A stretch of 49,177 bases of DNA, from positions 1 to 49,177 of the IMG/VR virus record IMGVR_UViG_3300048925_000617; one strand, 5' to 3'. The position numbers and the translations under genes are program-made. The notes under the pieces are model-generated. The model had not been told where the DNA came from and searched no databases. It saw only the letters and a list, made by a program, of their open reading frames with translations. Origin of the DNA: a virus. The stretch's first letter is position 1. Each line of letters starts with the position of its first letter. Positions 17,377 to 26,307 of the stretch are shown here, in pieces.

Positions 17377-18762
17377 TTACTCCGGCATTTCGCTAACAGG
17401 TTGAGAGGAATTGACCTGGCGGAATGCACCATTCAGGCCGGTTGAGGTCTGGCATTGAGCAAACAACTCTTTCAGCGGTTCACCATCGAGGGAGTTGACT
17501 GCCAGGTCGGTCATGCCAAACTTGGCTTTTACCGCTGTGCGCATGCTGGCCTTCTCAGTTTCTGCGCCTGCGCTAATCTGGCTGTTGATTGCAGCAACCT
17601 GATCGGAGAGAGCTTTCGCCCATGCTGGCATCTCTTCGTTGTTGGCCACCTGCTCTTTCTTTTTAGGCTTGCCGGTTTCAGGGTCGATTTCTTCACCGTC
17701 TTTTTTCTTGGCGGTGGCTTCTTCAGCCTTCATCTGGTTGTATGCGTCCATCAGCTCGGCGTCGGACTTGCCTTCAGTCGGCTTACCAGCGGCTTGCAGC
17801 GCATTGATAATCAGTTCTTTCATCGGATCGTTCTCTCCGTTGGTTTTAATCTCGTACTCAGTGGGTTTGCGCACGACTTCTACAGGTTCGCCGACGAACA
17901 CGGCCTTGCCGTCCTCATCGATGACGTACTTCTGCTTCACGTATCTGGTGTCATTGCGGTAGATGAAGCTGTCCGACCACACCGTTTCAGGCCAAAGCCA
18001 CTTATCTTCGGTGTCACCCTCCCGCAGCTTGTCGCTGATAGCGCGGGAGATGTCGTCGAAAGAGAAGTTGGAGGCATTGGTGAAGAAGAATTTGGTTTTG
18101 TTAAGCAGGCCGTCGCGGGTGCAGTCGATGCCATCAGACAGGAGGGCAACTTCAATCTGTTGCTCATCACCTTCTGAGTTAACGAAGATGCCCACGCCCT
18201 CCTCCGGCGTGCCGGCTCCAGGCTCATCAAGCAGCACCGCCACATGATCAAACATCATGTTGGTGGCGATCTCGTTGTACTTCTTGCCCTTCGACTCACC
18301 ATTGGCAGCGATACCGGAATACAGCAGGCCGGTGGAGATGTGGATCGGGTCGGAGTTGGTACCGGCCAGCATCTCATCCAGACGGTTGATCAGGCGCTTG
18401 CCCTTATCGCTCGACTCGGCGTACTGGCGGTTAACGTACATATCGCCCGTCACCTTCCCGTCTTTGTGGCTGACGTTCTGCAGCCAGGCCCCGACGTGGT
18501 ACTCGTTTACCGCCCGAACATCGCGCGCCGACACATGCTTGCCGTCCACTTTCGGGTGGCCCAGCGGCATCGGGTTACGCTCAAGCGTGTTGTAGGCCTT
18601 TTCGATTTCTGCTGCCGGGTACAACTTCCGGTTCATCACGATATCGTCCACGACAGGCGTGATGCCGCGAACCACGATATGTGGCTTGCCGTCGATGATT
18701 TCAGTGGTGATATTTGAAGCGGAGTTGACGACGGTCAGCACGTTAACGCGGTTGCGTTTCAT
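17377..18762 (-). CDS. DUF2213 capsid maturation protease/scaffold protein
   Basis: 461 aa. The N-terminal half matches the DUF2213 family (DGKPHIVVRGITPVVDDIVMN, MPLGHPKVDGK, HISTGLLY, FDHVAVLLDEPGAGTPE), thought to act as prohead protease. The C-terminal half is Lys/Glu-rich and helical (MKAEEATAKKKDGEEIDPE), like a scaffold. Protease and scaffold are thus probably in one chain. An internal start is possible at the MKELIINALQAAG Met, which has a scaffold-like context. Confidence 0.82.
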   Translation of the reverse strand: MKRNRVNVLTVVNSASNITTEIIDGKPHIVVRGITPVVDDIVMNRKLYPAAEIEKAYNTLERNPMPLGHPKVDGKHVSARDVRAVNEYHVGAWLQNVSHKDGKVTGDMYVNRQYAESSDKGKRLINRLDEMLAGTNSDPIHISTGLLYSGIAANGESKGKKYNEIATNMMFDHVAVLLDEPGAGTPEEGVGIFVNSEGDEQQIEVALLSDGIDCTRDGLLNKTKFFFTNASNFSFDDISRAISDKLREGDTEDKWLWPETVWSDSFIYRNDTRYVKQKYVIDEDGKAVFVGEPVEVVRKPTEYEIKTNGENDPMKELIINALQAAGKPTEGKSDAELMDAYNQMKAEEATAKKKDGEEIDPETGKPKKKEQVANNEEMPAWAKALSDQVAAINSQISAGAETEKASMRTAVKAKFGMTDLAVNSLDGEPLKELFAQCQTSTGLNGAFRQVNSSQPVSEMPE

Positions 18763-18774
18763 GCTTGATCCTCG

Positions 18775-18888
18775 TTATTGGATTTTTCGTAGCATCGGCG
18801 CTCTACAGCACCAAGGGAAATAATCCAGCGCAGTTACGCACTGGTAGCGCACGGTTCTACCGCACCCGCAGCACCAATAGACTGTCAT
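18775..18888 (-). CDS. Small cysteine-rich protein (zinc-knuckle like)
   Basis: 37 aa, MTVYWCCGCGRTVRYQCV onward, with two Cys clusters (CCGCG and CC) suited to binding one zinc. GAGG lies 7 bases before the ATG. It follows a terminator and precedes the maturation gene. It resembles Com-like zinc fingers only in its Cys pattern; function unknown. Confidence 0.6.
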   Translation of the reverse strand: MTVYWCCGCGRTVRYQCVTALDYFPWCCRAPMLRKIQ

Positions 18889-18919
18889 GCAAGGTCCTCA
18901 TTGGTGGATTTCAGGCAAT

Positions 18920-18941
18920 AAAAAAGCCGCTTATGCGGCTT
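18920..18941 (-). terminator. Intrinsic terminator at the end of the accessory (moron) gene
   Basis: Minus strand AAGCCGC-ATAA-GCGGCTT then TTTT, overlapping the stop codon of the 209-aa gene. It marks that gene as a separate unit within the late operon. Confidence 0.85.
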
Positions 18942-19569
18942 AGATGTCTTCAAATATTTTTATACGGTCATGTATTTCAATTAAATGCTCTCCATATTCT
19001 TCAGGGCTTCTTGCTTCGCTATCTCCATTTATCCAGCCGGCCCAATTCATATGTTCCCACCCATGCAAATAATGGCTTAACTCATCAGCAAAAAATGCAT
19101 TTGGTACTATTATCGAGTGAGCATTACGTATATCTAGCTGTTTGCAGTTCAACCTCCACTCTCTTTCCCAAGTGAAGTTAACTCCGTTTCTCTTGACCTT
19201 ATCTTTATCATTAGGGTCATATGTCACATGACGCCAATGAAGGCCCTCCGGGAGGAAATGAGCCTCATTTTTAGGTTGGTATATAACGTGCCTACCACCC
19301 AAGTCAAAAATAAGTGATTTACTAAAGGCAAATCCAAACTGAGTATAGCGTGATGACTGATGCCTTTTTACTTCTAATGGCGACTCTGTAAAACAAACGC
19401 TTTCCAGATTTCTGAATGTGTCTTTACCTGACGCATTTAGGCAGCCATCCATAACAATTTTCTTCATTATTTGGAAGGCAAATTCATCAGCTTTTTTGTT
19501 ATCTTTTCCATCGTAATCCGTTTTTATCCAATGAAATACGTCATCAGAATAATCGCTATGATTATGCAT
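18940..19569 (-). CDS. Accessory (moron) protein, possible AbiGi/DUF2971-like defence protein
   Basis: 209 aa, AT-richer than the head genes on both sides. Order of motifs: CFTESPLEV, then RYTQFGFAFSKS, GGRHVIYQPKNE, and FTWEREWR followed by IIVPNAFFADEL. This sequence of blocks (a Cys-Phe-Thr-Glu loop and a WEREWR motif) is what I associate with AbiGi/DUF2971-type proteins linked to abortive infection. It has a strong AGGAGG site, sits between head morphogenesis and maturation genes where no structural gene is needed, and ends in its own terminator. The family call is tentative; the inserted nature is clearer. Confidence 0.6.
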   Translation of the reverse strand: MHNHSDYSDDVFHWIKTDYDGKDNKKADEFAFQIMKKIVMDGCLNASGKDTFRNLESVCFTESPLEVKRHQSSRYTQFGFAFSKSLIFDLGGRHVIYQPKNEAHFLPEGLHWRHVTYDPNDKDKVKRNGVNFTWEREWRLNCKQLDIRNAHSIIVPNAFFADELSHYLHGWEHMNWAGWINGDSEARSPEEYGEHLIEIHDRIKIFEDI

Positions 19570-19589
19570 GAATGAAATCCTCCTTTAAT

Positions 19590-20585
19590 CTAGTTATCGA
19601 CAGGAAGACTCCATTGTTTACGTTCAATGGTCAATTTTTCTTTAAGCCCTTCATTGAAAATGCTGCCGTCGTCATTGAGCAGCACCGGAATTTGGCTGCA
19701 ATAGCAGTTGTACCGGTTGCCATTCTCAGCGTAGAAGTCCCGCACCTCTTCAGTGGTGTAGACCTTGCCGTGACGGCTGGCGTGCCAAGTGCGCGTCGTT
19801 GACTTGAGCGCTGACAGCCACATTAGGCCGGTATTCAACCCAAGTCTATCGGCAGCCCAGTCCGTTTCATTCCATTGAGCCTGTCGCAGCGCGCCGACCT
19901 GCTCAGTCTGAGCGATCGTCTTGGCCTTCGACATTGATACATCAAGACGCTTGCTAACTATACTGGCCGTCTCACGCGGGTTGATTCCGCGACCAATAGA
20001 GTCGGCAATGACGTTTGCCAGGTCTGCTCGTGCTGCGTCGCTGATACCCTTCCAGTCGCTGTACGTGCTGATGTAGGCGCTGGCTATCTGGTTCTGATAT
20101 GCCGGGCTGGACAGAAGCTGCTGTAATGACGTCTGGCTGGCGTAAACCGGAGACTGCACCGAGAGGTTGGTGTATCCACTTAACGTGCCACGCTCAAACT
20201 CTGCGGTGACGTAATCCATGGCCCAAAGATTCTGAGGACCACCCTCAAGCAGCTCGTCATCCAGTATTGCTTGCACCACCTGCAACAGGTCGGCTAGCTG
20301 TGCCGCAGTCATGTCGTAGATGTAAGTTCCAGCGTTCACCTGGTAGAGCGTGTCTGGCTGATTACCGTTACAGGCAAGGATGTAACCAGACATCGAATTG
20401 CTTTCCCGCTCGCGCCCGGTTAGCCGCAAGTCGAATAGCTGCTTTAGCGCCACCTTGATGTCGTAATAGCGCTGTTCGATGTCGCGGTACATCCGATTTA
20501 CTGAGCGGTAGGATTGCGTTGGGTCAGCTTTGTTGCGCGGAATTATCGGACTTCCCGGCTTCGGTTGATTGTTCAATTGGCTCAC
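19590..20585 (-). CDS. SPP1 gp7-like phage head morphogenesis protein
   Basis: 331 aa. The C-terminal half has the family pattern: GINPRETASIVSKRLDVS, KTIAQTEQVGALRQAQ, TTRTWHASRHGKVYTTEEV and a closing RYNCYCSQIPVLL Cys motif. It is packaged with the portal in this family. Its start overlaps the portal gene end by 62 bases. Confidence 0.9.
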   Translation of the reverse strand: MSQLNNQPKPGSPIIPRNKADPTQSYRSVNRMYRDIEQRYYDIKVALKQLFDLRLTGRERESNSMSGYILACNGNQPDTLYQVNAGTYIYDMTAAQLADLLQVVQAILDDELLEGGPQNLWAMDYVTAEFERGTLSGYTNLSVQSPVYASQTSLQQLLSSPAYQNQIASAYISTYSDWKGISDAARADLANVIADSIGRGINPRETASIVSKRLDVSMSKAKTIAQTEQVGALRQAQWNETDWAADRLGLNTGLMWLSALKSTTRTWHASRHGKVYTTEEVRDFYAENGNRYNCYCSQIPVLLNDDGSIFNEGLKEKLTIERKQWSLPVDN

Positions 20586-21996
20586 CTGTCAGCGGGTCGA
20601 TGTTCTTCTCCGATTCGTCAGAACCAGTCGGCTGCTTAGGCTCTTTGATTGGTTCAAGTTCACCAACTGCGCGAATCTCATTAGCATCAACAGCTGGGGT
20701 TCCATAGGCCTGCTGAGTTTTCTGCGCGACATCTGCCATAGCCTGCATATTGGCGATCTTCTCTTTCTCACTCGGCGCGAGTAAGTCAGACCAGACCAAA
20801 GACACCTCACCATTAGTTGGCGGCTCGATGATACCCAGCGACCAGAACCTTTCAATCACGCGGGTAATGTAGTCAGTAAGAAATCCCCAGCGACGACCGT
20901 TGCAGCGCTTGGCCCACTCGTTCTTGTCTTCATCTGATGCCAGTCGACCGGTTTGCTGACCAAACTGGATGGTGAACGGGCATTGAATAGAAGCTGAGAA
21001 CTCGTTAGCTGCAGCTGTCCATGTGGGTGTCGGATCTGCCGCTGCGACTGAAAGGACGCTGGCTTTACCAGCCTGCATAGCAAGTGCTGAATCCGTACCG
21101 CTGTTAAGCTTCCGCACCTTGTCATTCATTGCCTCAGCGAGAGAGTCATACCCTGCATCTTTGGCCTGTTTGACGAGATTTGATACCTCGGTAGTAGCGT
21201 CAAACTCCATTGCCAACTGACGACTGGCATTCTTCAGGAAGCCCTCTGCGCTGCCACCGGATGTTTTCTCTATGTCGAGCAGCTTGTTAAAGCCAGCGCG
21301 GAGCAGAGGAACACCGGCAAGCATGTTCTCATCCTCTGAACCTTCACACAGGATGATCACCCGGTCAGGATGGACTGTAACGCTCCGCACGCTCCCGTAT
21401 GTGCCATCATCGCCAACAGGCTGCTCGTTGAAGTTATAGCTAACTGGCTGCCCGTAGGTGTCGGATTGTGTATCAATGTCGAAGTTGCCAGGCTTAATCT
21501 GTGCTTCCCATGCCGGGATTAGCTTAATGAGCGCTTTATCGCCGAGAGCCTTGACGACATTCTTGTCAACTGGCTGATACCACTCACGACCATCTTTGAT
21601 TTGCAGCAGGACAGCAGAGTATCGGCCCACAAGGTTGCGGCGGTCGGCATCTTTCAACTTCGACCAATGCTTACTGAGCAGCTTGGTTGTTGATTCTTCC
21701 CAATCAGTGGTCTCCTCGGCTTCGTCTTTTTCCGCACCGTCAATGATCGTCGGGTTATCTGTCCAGCATGAATCAAGGAGCTTATGCACTGCTGCATGGG
21801 CCACAGCGTTACGCTCATACGCTCGATAGTAGTTATCAAAGTTAACTGACTCTGGATAACCGAACTCGTCCCACAGCTTGGTGCGCTTGGTATTACCGTT
21901 TGGCCCATGCGCATAAAGCATGCGCTGGCGACCCACCGCGATTTGATCAGCGAGGGCATTGACGAGGAATTGAACCTCGCTATTTTGTTCACTCAC
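20524..21996 (-). CDS. Portal protein (DUF1073 type)
   Basis: 490 aa. It follows terminase and precedes the SPP1 gp7-like gene. Strings such as NFDNYYRAYERNAVAHAAV, PDRVIILCEGSE and IQCPFTIQFGQQTGRLASDED fit the DUF1073 portal family. The dodecameric portal is the DNA entry channel and the terminase dock. The C terminus is polar and low-complexity. Confidence 0.87.
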   Translation of the reverse strand: MSEQNSEVQFLVNALADQIAVGRQRMLYAHGPNGNTKRTKLWDEFGYPESVNFDNYYRAYERNAVAHAAVHKLLDSCWTDNPTIIDGAEKDEAEETTDWEESTTKLLSKHWSKLKDADRRNLVGRYSAVLLQIKDGREWYQPVDKNVVKALGDKALIKLIPAWEAQIKPGNFDIDTQSDTYGQPVSYNFNEQPVGDDGTYGSVRSVTVHPDRVIILCEGSEDENMLAGVPLLRAGFNKLLDIEKTSGGSAEGFLKNASRQLAMEFDATTEVSNLVKQAKDAGYDSLAEAMNDKVRKLNSGTDSALAMQAGKASVLSVAAADPTPTWTAAANEFSASIQCPFTIQFGQQTGRLASDEDKNEWAKRCNGRRWGFLTDYITRVIERFWSLGIIEPPTNGEVSLVWSDLLAPSEKEKIANMQAMADVAQKTQQAYGTPAVDANEIRAVGELEPIKEPKQPTGSDESEKNIDPLTGEPIEQSTEAGKSDNSAQQS

Positions 21997-22007
21997 TGAT
22001 GAACTCC

Positions 22008-23555
22008 TTAGAAGAAGATTGCGCCGACTTTCTTCGGCGAGTGCAGTACGCGATATCGTGTTGCATCGAAGTCGTGATCTTCCTGCGTGGTGTCCACGTC
22101 ATCAGGCTTCTTGTCATCGCGAACCAGTACCGGTATGCGGCTTATCCAGCCCCGGCAGTGCTCCATGACGTAGAACGCTGGCTTTTCAGGCATGCCTGAT
22201 TCTGTTTTCTTGCCTTCAATCACGGCTTCGAGCATGTCAGCGAATAAAGACGCGCCATTAATACGTGAGCCGGGCTTCTTATCAGCCGGGAGCCACGTAA
22301 CGCCCTGAGCTTCCATCTTCTGAGCAATGGATAGCTCGTTGTCGCCGGTGTTGAATATTGCACCATCAGCAGGGCCGGGGATGACGTTGCTGCATATGCC
22401 AGGCACGATGTGCATCTGCCCTTTACCTTGTGTTTCTTCTGGTTCGTCGACCTCTTCACCCATCAGGCGCTTATCGACCCACGCCACGCCTTTAGCAACG
22501 TTGGTAGATGACATATTCAGGCCTTTGTTCAGCTCATCAGGTGGGCAGCCGTACCACTCACCAATCAGAATCAATGAACCGGTAGGCGGGCAGAACTTAC
22601 GGCCATCAGGCAGCGTTGCTTCAGTGCCATCAGACTGCGCCCACCACAAGTTAGCGAACGGCTTCGACTCCCCCCAGTCGTGAGAGCGGTCAACTGTCCA
22701 GCTTTCGGGGATTGTGAATGGCTTAATAACGTGCAGTGATTCGTTCCACAGGTGGTCAAAGCGTCCACCACTCGTCACATCCCATGAACCTTCAACCCAT
22801 GCCTTACGGCGGTTCGGGTCTTTAATGCTCATCAATGTGGCGATGTATTGCGGGTCGAGATACGGGTTCTCTTTGAACGAGCCGTGAATTGCAACGCGGG
22901 TCAGCGTCACGTCCTCTTCTCGCTCCGTCTGCGGGTTAAATACTTTCTGCGTCTCACGAATAATTGTTCCGCGCGGCGCTGGCTCAATGAAGCGCTTCTT
23001 CACCCAGGTGTGACCGATGCCAAACGGGTTGGTCGTGCTGAATGTCTCCAGCGGGATCTGCTTGATAATCGTGCCGTCTTCCAGTGGGTAGTCATCAGGA
23101 CGGAAAGATGAGCGACGGCATGAGAACATCATCTCGTAGAATTCTGGCGACTGCTGCTTAGTCAGTTCGTTGAATCCGATGAACGGGAACTCCTGCCCGT
23201 GGTAATCCCAGTAGTCACTCTCTTCTTTGCCGAACCGGAAAAGCAACTCTTCACCGGTGGGCCATACCCAGCGCAATTCGCTTGCTGATGCCAGATAACG
23301 AGCGCCATCGTTGAACAGGCGGTACATCCGCTTGGATTGGGTAATGATGTCAGTGAGGTTCTTATACTCGGTATCGAATATCACCCCACGCCAGAACGAG
23401 CCGTAGCCGATTCCGACATTGCGGCGAAAGCGTGCTAGCTGAGCGGCGGTCTTACCCGGACCGCGAGTACCTTCATACAGTATCTCGTTACATGGGCAGC
23501 TCAGGGACAGCGACTGCGACCCCGGCAAAGGTTTCCAGACGGCTTTGTAATTCAT
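22008..23555 (-). CDS. terL: Terminase large subunit
   Basis: 515 aa from MNYKAVWKPLPG; this start overlaps the small-subunit stop as ATGA, so I prefer it to an upstream Met at 23600. Walker A-like EGTRGPGKTAAQ near residue 30, then motifs of the packaging ATPase (WRGVIFDTEYKNL, FIGFNELTKQ), and a nuclease part starting at RSHDWGESKPFANLWW. It pumps DNA into the prohead. Headful versus cos cutting cannot be decided from this alone. Confidence 0.93.
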   Translation of the reverse strand: MNYKAVWKPLPGSQSLSLSCPCNEILYEGTRGPGKTAAQLARFRRNVGIGYGSFWRGVIFDTEYKNLTDIITQSKRMYRLFNDGARYLASASELRWVWPTGEELLFRFGKEESDYWDYHGQEFPFIGFNELTKQQSPEFYEMMFSCRRSSFRPDDYPLEDGTIIKQIPLETFSTTNPFGIGHTWVKKRFIEPAPRGTIIRETQKVFNPQTEREEDVTLTRVAIHGSFKENPYLDPQYIATLMSIKDPNRRKAWVEGSWDVTSGGRFDHLWNESLHVIKPFTIPESWTVDRSHDWGESKPFANLWWAQSDGTEATLPDGRKFCPPTGSLILIGEWYGCPPDELNKGLNMSSTNVAKGVAWVDKRLMGEEVDEPEETQGKGQMHIVPGICSNVIPGPADGAIFNTGDNELSIAQKMEAQGVTWLPADKKPGSRINGASLFADMLEAVIEGKKTESGMPEKPAFYVMEHCRGWISRIPVLVRDDKKPDDVDTTQEDHDFDATRYRVLHSPKKVGAIFF

Positions 23556-24202
23556 CCACCTAAAACCCCGCGTTGTTGTACTTGCGCCGCAGCCTCCCAA
23601 TCATCAACGCTGTCGCACGTCGGAACGGGCATTACGTTGTGAGTGGTTTCTTTGGCTTCGGCCTTATTCTCGATGCTGTACGCCTCACGTTCGAGGCCTA
23701 TAAGTGTCTTCAGGCTGTCGCTCAGGTCTTTCATGGATTTAACGCGGGAAGGCAGGCTGATTATTTTGTGGTACAGATCGTTGAGCTTATCCATTCCTTT
23801 GTCATCTGGAGAGCGCATCATTTCGCCCAGCTCTTCAAGCGCGGCCACGTCACCACACTCTCCTGCCAGCTCATCGAATAGCGTATTGGTTAGCTCGCGA
23901 GCCCGGCGGATGTCTCCTCGGTGTTCCATGCGTACCGTGGCAATCACCTCGGCAGTCGCTTCTATCAGTACGCGTTCGGTCAACGTGCTTTCGTTGCGTA
24001 CCGTCCTGCGTACCTCCTGTTTGCGTACCAGATCGTCAGCCTTTTGCTGAATCTTCGCATTCAAGTCACGCGACCAGTCGTCACGCTTGGCACGCTTACG
24101 GATAGCGCCTTCGCTGATACCGTGTTGTGATGCTATTTCTCGAAGGGACATCACTCCGGCCCGGTACGCCGTCTCGATGGCCTCCCAGTCCGGTTTGGTC
24201 AT
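23552..24202 (-). CDS. Terminase small subunit
   Basis: 216 aa. The N terminus is a helix-turn-helix (MSLREIASQHGISEGAIRKRAKRDDW), the DNA-recognition part of small terminases; the middle is helical for oligomerisation. It immediately precedes and is coupled to terL. Confidence 0.9.
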   Translation of the reverse strand: MTKPDWEAIETAYRAGVMSLREIASQHGISEGAIRKRAKRDDWSRDLNAKIQQKADDLVRKQEVRRTVRNESTLTERVLIEATAEVIATVRMEHRGDIRRARELTNTLFDELAGECGDVAALEELGEMMRSPDDKGMDKLNDLYHKIISLPSRVKSMKDLSDSLKTLIGLEREAYSIENKAEAKETTHNVMPVPTCDSVDDWEAAAQVQQRGVLGG

Positions 24203-24215
24203 TCGTTACTCCGTT

Positions 24216-24365
24216 TTAAAGTTGCACCGTATCACTGGTTACTGTTTCGATTCTGAAACACTTGTTAGCCAGCCAGTCCCAGTGAAGTAACGCGGACAAC
24301 ATCAGGATCGGCTTCATACATGGACGAAGCGATACTTTTGATGTGAAGGTTACTTTTTTACTCAT
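24216..24365 (-). CDS. Small phage protein before terminase
   Basis: 49 aa, MSKKVTFTSKVSLRPCMKPI onward. Its ribosome site (GGAG, 7 bases before the ATG) lies inside the last codons of the upstream gene, whose stop is 3 bases from this start, so the two are coupled. Function unknown. Confidence 0.65.
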   Translation of the reverse strand: MSKKVTFTSKVSLRPCMKPILMLSALLHWDWLANKCFRIETVTSDTVQL

Positions 24366-24368
24366 TCT

Positions 24369-24575
24369 TTACTCCGTTGCTTTCCCTGCCTGCTCTTCCG
24401 CCACAGGCACAAAGTGGAACTGCTCCACGCTATCCGGTCGGAAGTAACGCCACTCACCTGTGTCAGTCGCCAGTGCCACGAACCCGTTAACGATTTCAGG
24501 CTGGCTGCGCTTCATCAGGCCGGTGAAGGTTTCTTTCGATGTGGTTGTTATGGTGATTTGGTAGACGTCGGACAT
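24369..24575 (-). CDS. Small conserved phage protein
   Basis: 68 aa, MSDVYQITITTTSKETFTG onward; one beta-rich small domain and an acidic tail. First gene of the packaging block after the lysis region. Function unknown. Upstream (24580-24867) I see an imperfect dyad (TATCCCCGATCGCGGATA, 24590-24607) but no gene on this strand. Confidence 0.7.
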   Translation of the reverse strand: MSDVYQITITTTSKETFTGLMKRSQPEIVNGFVALATDTGEWRYFRPDSVEQFHFVPVAEEQAGKATE

Positions 24576-24867
24576 TGAGAACCTCTTTATCCCCGATCGC
24601 GGATAATTTTGTTTTATCCCTTTGCGGGGATATCGCGCTTGTTCGGCACCGAAAGGTAGCGCTACGCGTAATGACCCACACTATAGAGACGCCCACCAAT
24701 TAGTGCGCACAATAGGCCAGAAGATTCTTTAGCCTATTTGAGTAACACAATAGATATAACCCATTCGCACCCCTGTCGTGATTGGTCTGAAATTAGAATG
24801 TCACTTTGAGGGTAGATAAGCGCAATGCTATCGACCTATCCAACATCACTAAAACCAAGGAGGTAAA

Positions 24868-24993
24868 ATGTCAGAAAAAAACATCTGGATTTGCAAAGTA
24901 GCAATCGCATACGCGCCAGTAGTCAATACATTGATATGTATAATCTTTAGCGTTTTATGGTATTTACTGCTCGGCTTTCCTCTACCCTTCTAA
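24868..24993 (+). CDS. Small single-pass membrane protein, opposite to the late operon
   Basis: 41 aa, MSEKNIWICKVAIAYAPVVN and then a hydrophobic [15 protein letters not shown] helix. A near-perfect AGGAGGTAAA site precedes the ATG. It is on the plus strand while everything around is minus, and its last 47 bases overlap the end of Rz1 tail to tail. A weak promoter candidate lies upstream (TTGAGG, 17 bases, TATCGA). It could be an inner-membrane protein made in the lysogen; function unknown. Confidence 0.6.
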   Translation: MSEKNIWICKVAIAYAPVVNTLICIIFSVLWYLLLGFPLPF

Positions 24994-25222
24994 TCCCCGC
25001 CTTATCCAGATTGCACTGCCCCAGCGCCGTATAGAGCTGAGCGTTTAACTCCAGACTTGCCTGCCACGTGAACGGAACCACCATTCCGGGGATCGGCGTG
25101 TCTGCGGTCAGATCAGCGCTTATCGGCACTACCGGAGCCGGGACGTAAACTGTCTGCGTATTCCCGCAGGCTGTCAGCAGCGGCAGGAGGAACAAGCTGG
25201 TTAGCGCACGGATCGCCTTCAA
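24947..25222 (-). CDS. Rz1: Rz1/LysC-type outer-membrane spanin lipoprotein
   Basis: 91 aa from a TTG start (25222) preceded by AGGCAGG. Signal peptide [18 protein letters not shown] with lipobox LTAC, then Pro-rich [10 protein letters not shown]. It lies within Rz in another frame and runs past its end, as P2 LysC does in LysB. The sequence [20 protein letters not shown] is the LysC-family C-terminal pattern. It joins Rz across the periplasm to disrupt the outer membrane. No ATG gives a sensible signal peptide, so the TTG is my choice. Confidence 0.8.
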   Translation of the reverse strand: MKAIRALTSLFLLPLLTACGNTQTVYVPAPVVPISADLTADTPIPGMVVPFTWQASLELNAQLYTALGQCNLDKAGIRRVEESRAVNTIKR

Positions 25223-25490
25223 GCGCCTGCCTGATGTAGACAATGCGCGTTTCGCCTTTTTGGGCCAGTTCGTTCTTTGCATTCTGTGTAGCCTGTGAGA
25301 TGTCACGGATGAGGTTCATCGTGGTGATCACGTTGCTGGTGATCGCCTCTGATGTGTCTGCCCGGACCGTCGCCTTATCGCGCTGGTCTTTGTAGGTGAT
25401 GGCGTTGTCGCGGTAGTGGTTAATCGCCCATGCCATAGAGACAAGCAGGCAGATAATGACAGCGCAGATGATTGCGGTTAATCGGCTCAT
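25113..25490 (-). CDS. Rz: Rz/LysB-type inner-membrane spanin
   Basis: 125 aa from [20 protein letters not shown], a single N-terminal membrane anchor followed by a helical periplasmic part. Its ATG overlaps the endolysin stop as ATGA. It pairs with the embedded Rz1-like lipoprotein for the last step of lysis. Confidence 0.85.
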   Translation of the reverse strand: MSRLTAIICAVIICLLVSMAWAINHYRDNAITYKDQRDKATVRADTSEAITSNVITTMNLIRDISQATQNAKNELAQKGETRIVYIRQALEGDPCANQLVPPAAADSLREYADSLRPGSGSADKR

Positions 25491-25981
25491 TTCTGGCCCC
25501 ACTCGCAAACTTCGCGCTCAATATCGCGACGGGTGATCAACCCCTTCCACTGCTTTCCACCGGCATACGTCCAGCGCTGCAGTTCTTTGCATGCACCCGG
25601 CACATCGCCAGTATTTAGTTTCTTCAGCAGCGTGGAGCTGGCGAAAGCACCAGAGCCAACGTTATAGGTGAAGGAGTAAAGCGCAGCGCGGGTAGGCTCT
25701 GGAATGCTGACTTTTATCAACGGGTCGATTGCAGATGCCACCTTACGCAGGTCTGTTTGAAGCAGAGCATCACACTCTTTATCGGTGTAGCGGTGACCAC
25801 GGCGGATATCGCTACCGGTATGACCATCGCATACTGTCCACACGCCCACTACATCCTGATACGGGTAGTACCGGCGACCTTCCAGCCCATCAGCATTACC
25901 CAGCATTACGGCGGCGATGGTAATTGCACCTGAACCGCCGACAATTGCGCTCACCAGTTTATTCCTGAGTGTCGGGTTCAT
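25487..25981 (-). CDS. SAR endolysin, phage 21 R-type lysozyme (GH24)
   Basis: 164 aa. The N terminus [20 protein letters not shown] is a weakly hydrophobic signal-anchor-release segment rich in Gly/Ala. Catalytic E-D-T triad in [20 protein letters not shown] (E34, D43 and T49). Late motifs [15 protein letters not shown] are those of R21. It is secreted by the Sec system, held in the membrane, and freed when the pinholin collapses the membrane potential. A GGAG site precedes the ATG, which overlaps the pinholin end by 23 bases. Confidence 0.92.
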   Translation of the reverse strand: MNPTLRNKLVSAIVGGSGAITIAAVMLGNADGLEGRRYYPYQDVVGVWTVCDGHTGSDIRRGHRYTDKECDALLQTDLRKVASAIDPLIKVSIPEPTRAALYSFTYNVGSGAFASSTLLKKLNTGDVPGACKELQRWTYAGGKQWKGLITRRDIEREVCEWGQK

Positions 25982-26183
25982 GATGGCTCCGGTTACGGCG
26001 ATTATCTTCGCGGATCTTGAAGTAGAGATTGGTCAGGTATGTCAGCACGGCAATGACAATACCTACGAGTACGCCAATGGCGTTCCACTGCTCAGGACTG
26101 TAGGCGTTAAGCATGCCGTTAAGGATGCTACCGGCAGAAGCGCCATAGGCTGCACCAGTGGTTATTTTTTCCATTCGATACAT
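25959..26183 (-). CDS. Pinholin, phage 21 S-type
   Basis: 74 aa from [19 protein letters not shown], two membrane segments ([15 protein letters not shown] and [20 protein letters not shown]) and a charged tail. As in S21 (MKSMDK), two Mets lie three codons apart (26183 and 26174), giving long (antiholin) and short (holin) forms; a GTG three codons before is a third option. GAGG lies 8 bases before the first ATG. Small-hole pinholins partner SAR endolysins, as found next door. Confidence 0.88.
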   Translation of the reverse strand: MYRMEKITTGAAYGASAGSILNGMLNAYSPEQWNAIGVLVGIVIAVLTYLTNLYFKIREDNRRNRSHHEPDTQE

Positions 26184-26307
26184 GCTCTTCACCTCGCGTT
26201 GTTTGCGGGTGCTGTGTGTTTTCGGGGAAAGCGCCAGCGCATGCCAAGGCACGTTATCTATGAGTGAGATTGATTGCTGGATGGATGGCGCTAAATACAT
26301 TGAACCC

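Noticed and set aside
17455-18177. Long plus-strand frame opposite the maturation protein
   Set aside because: Shadow frame; no start context and wrong direction for the operon.
24590-24619. Dyad TATCCCCGATCGCGGATA followed by ATTTTGTTTT on the plus strand
   Set aside because: Stem is imperfect and no plus-strand transcript is expected there; too weak for a terminator call.
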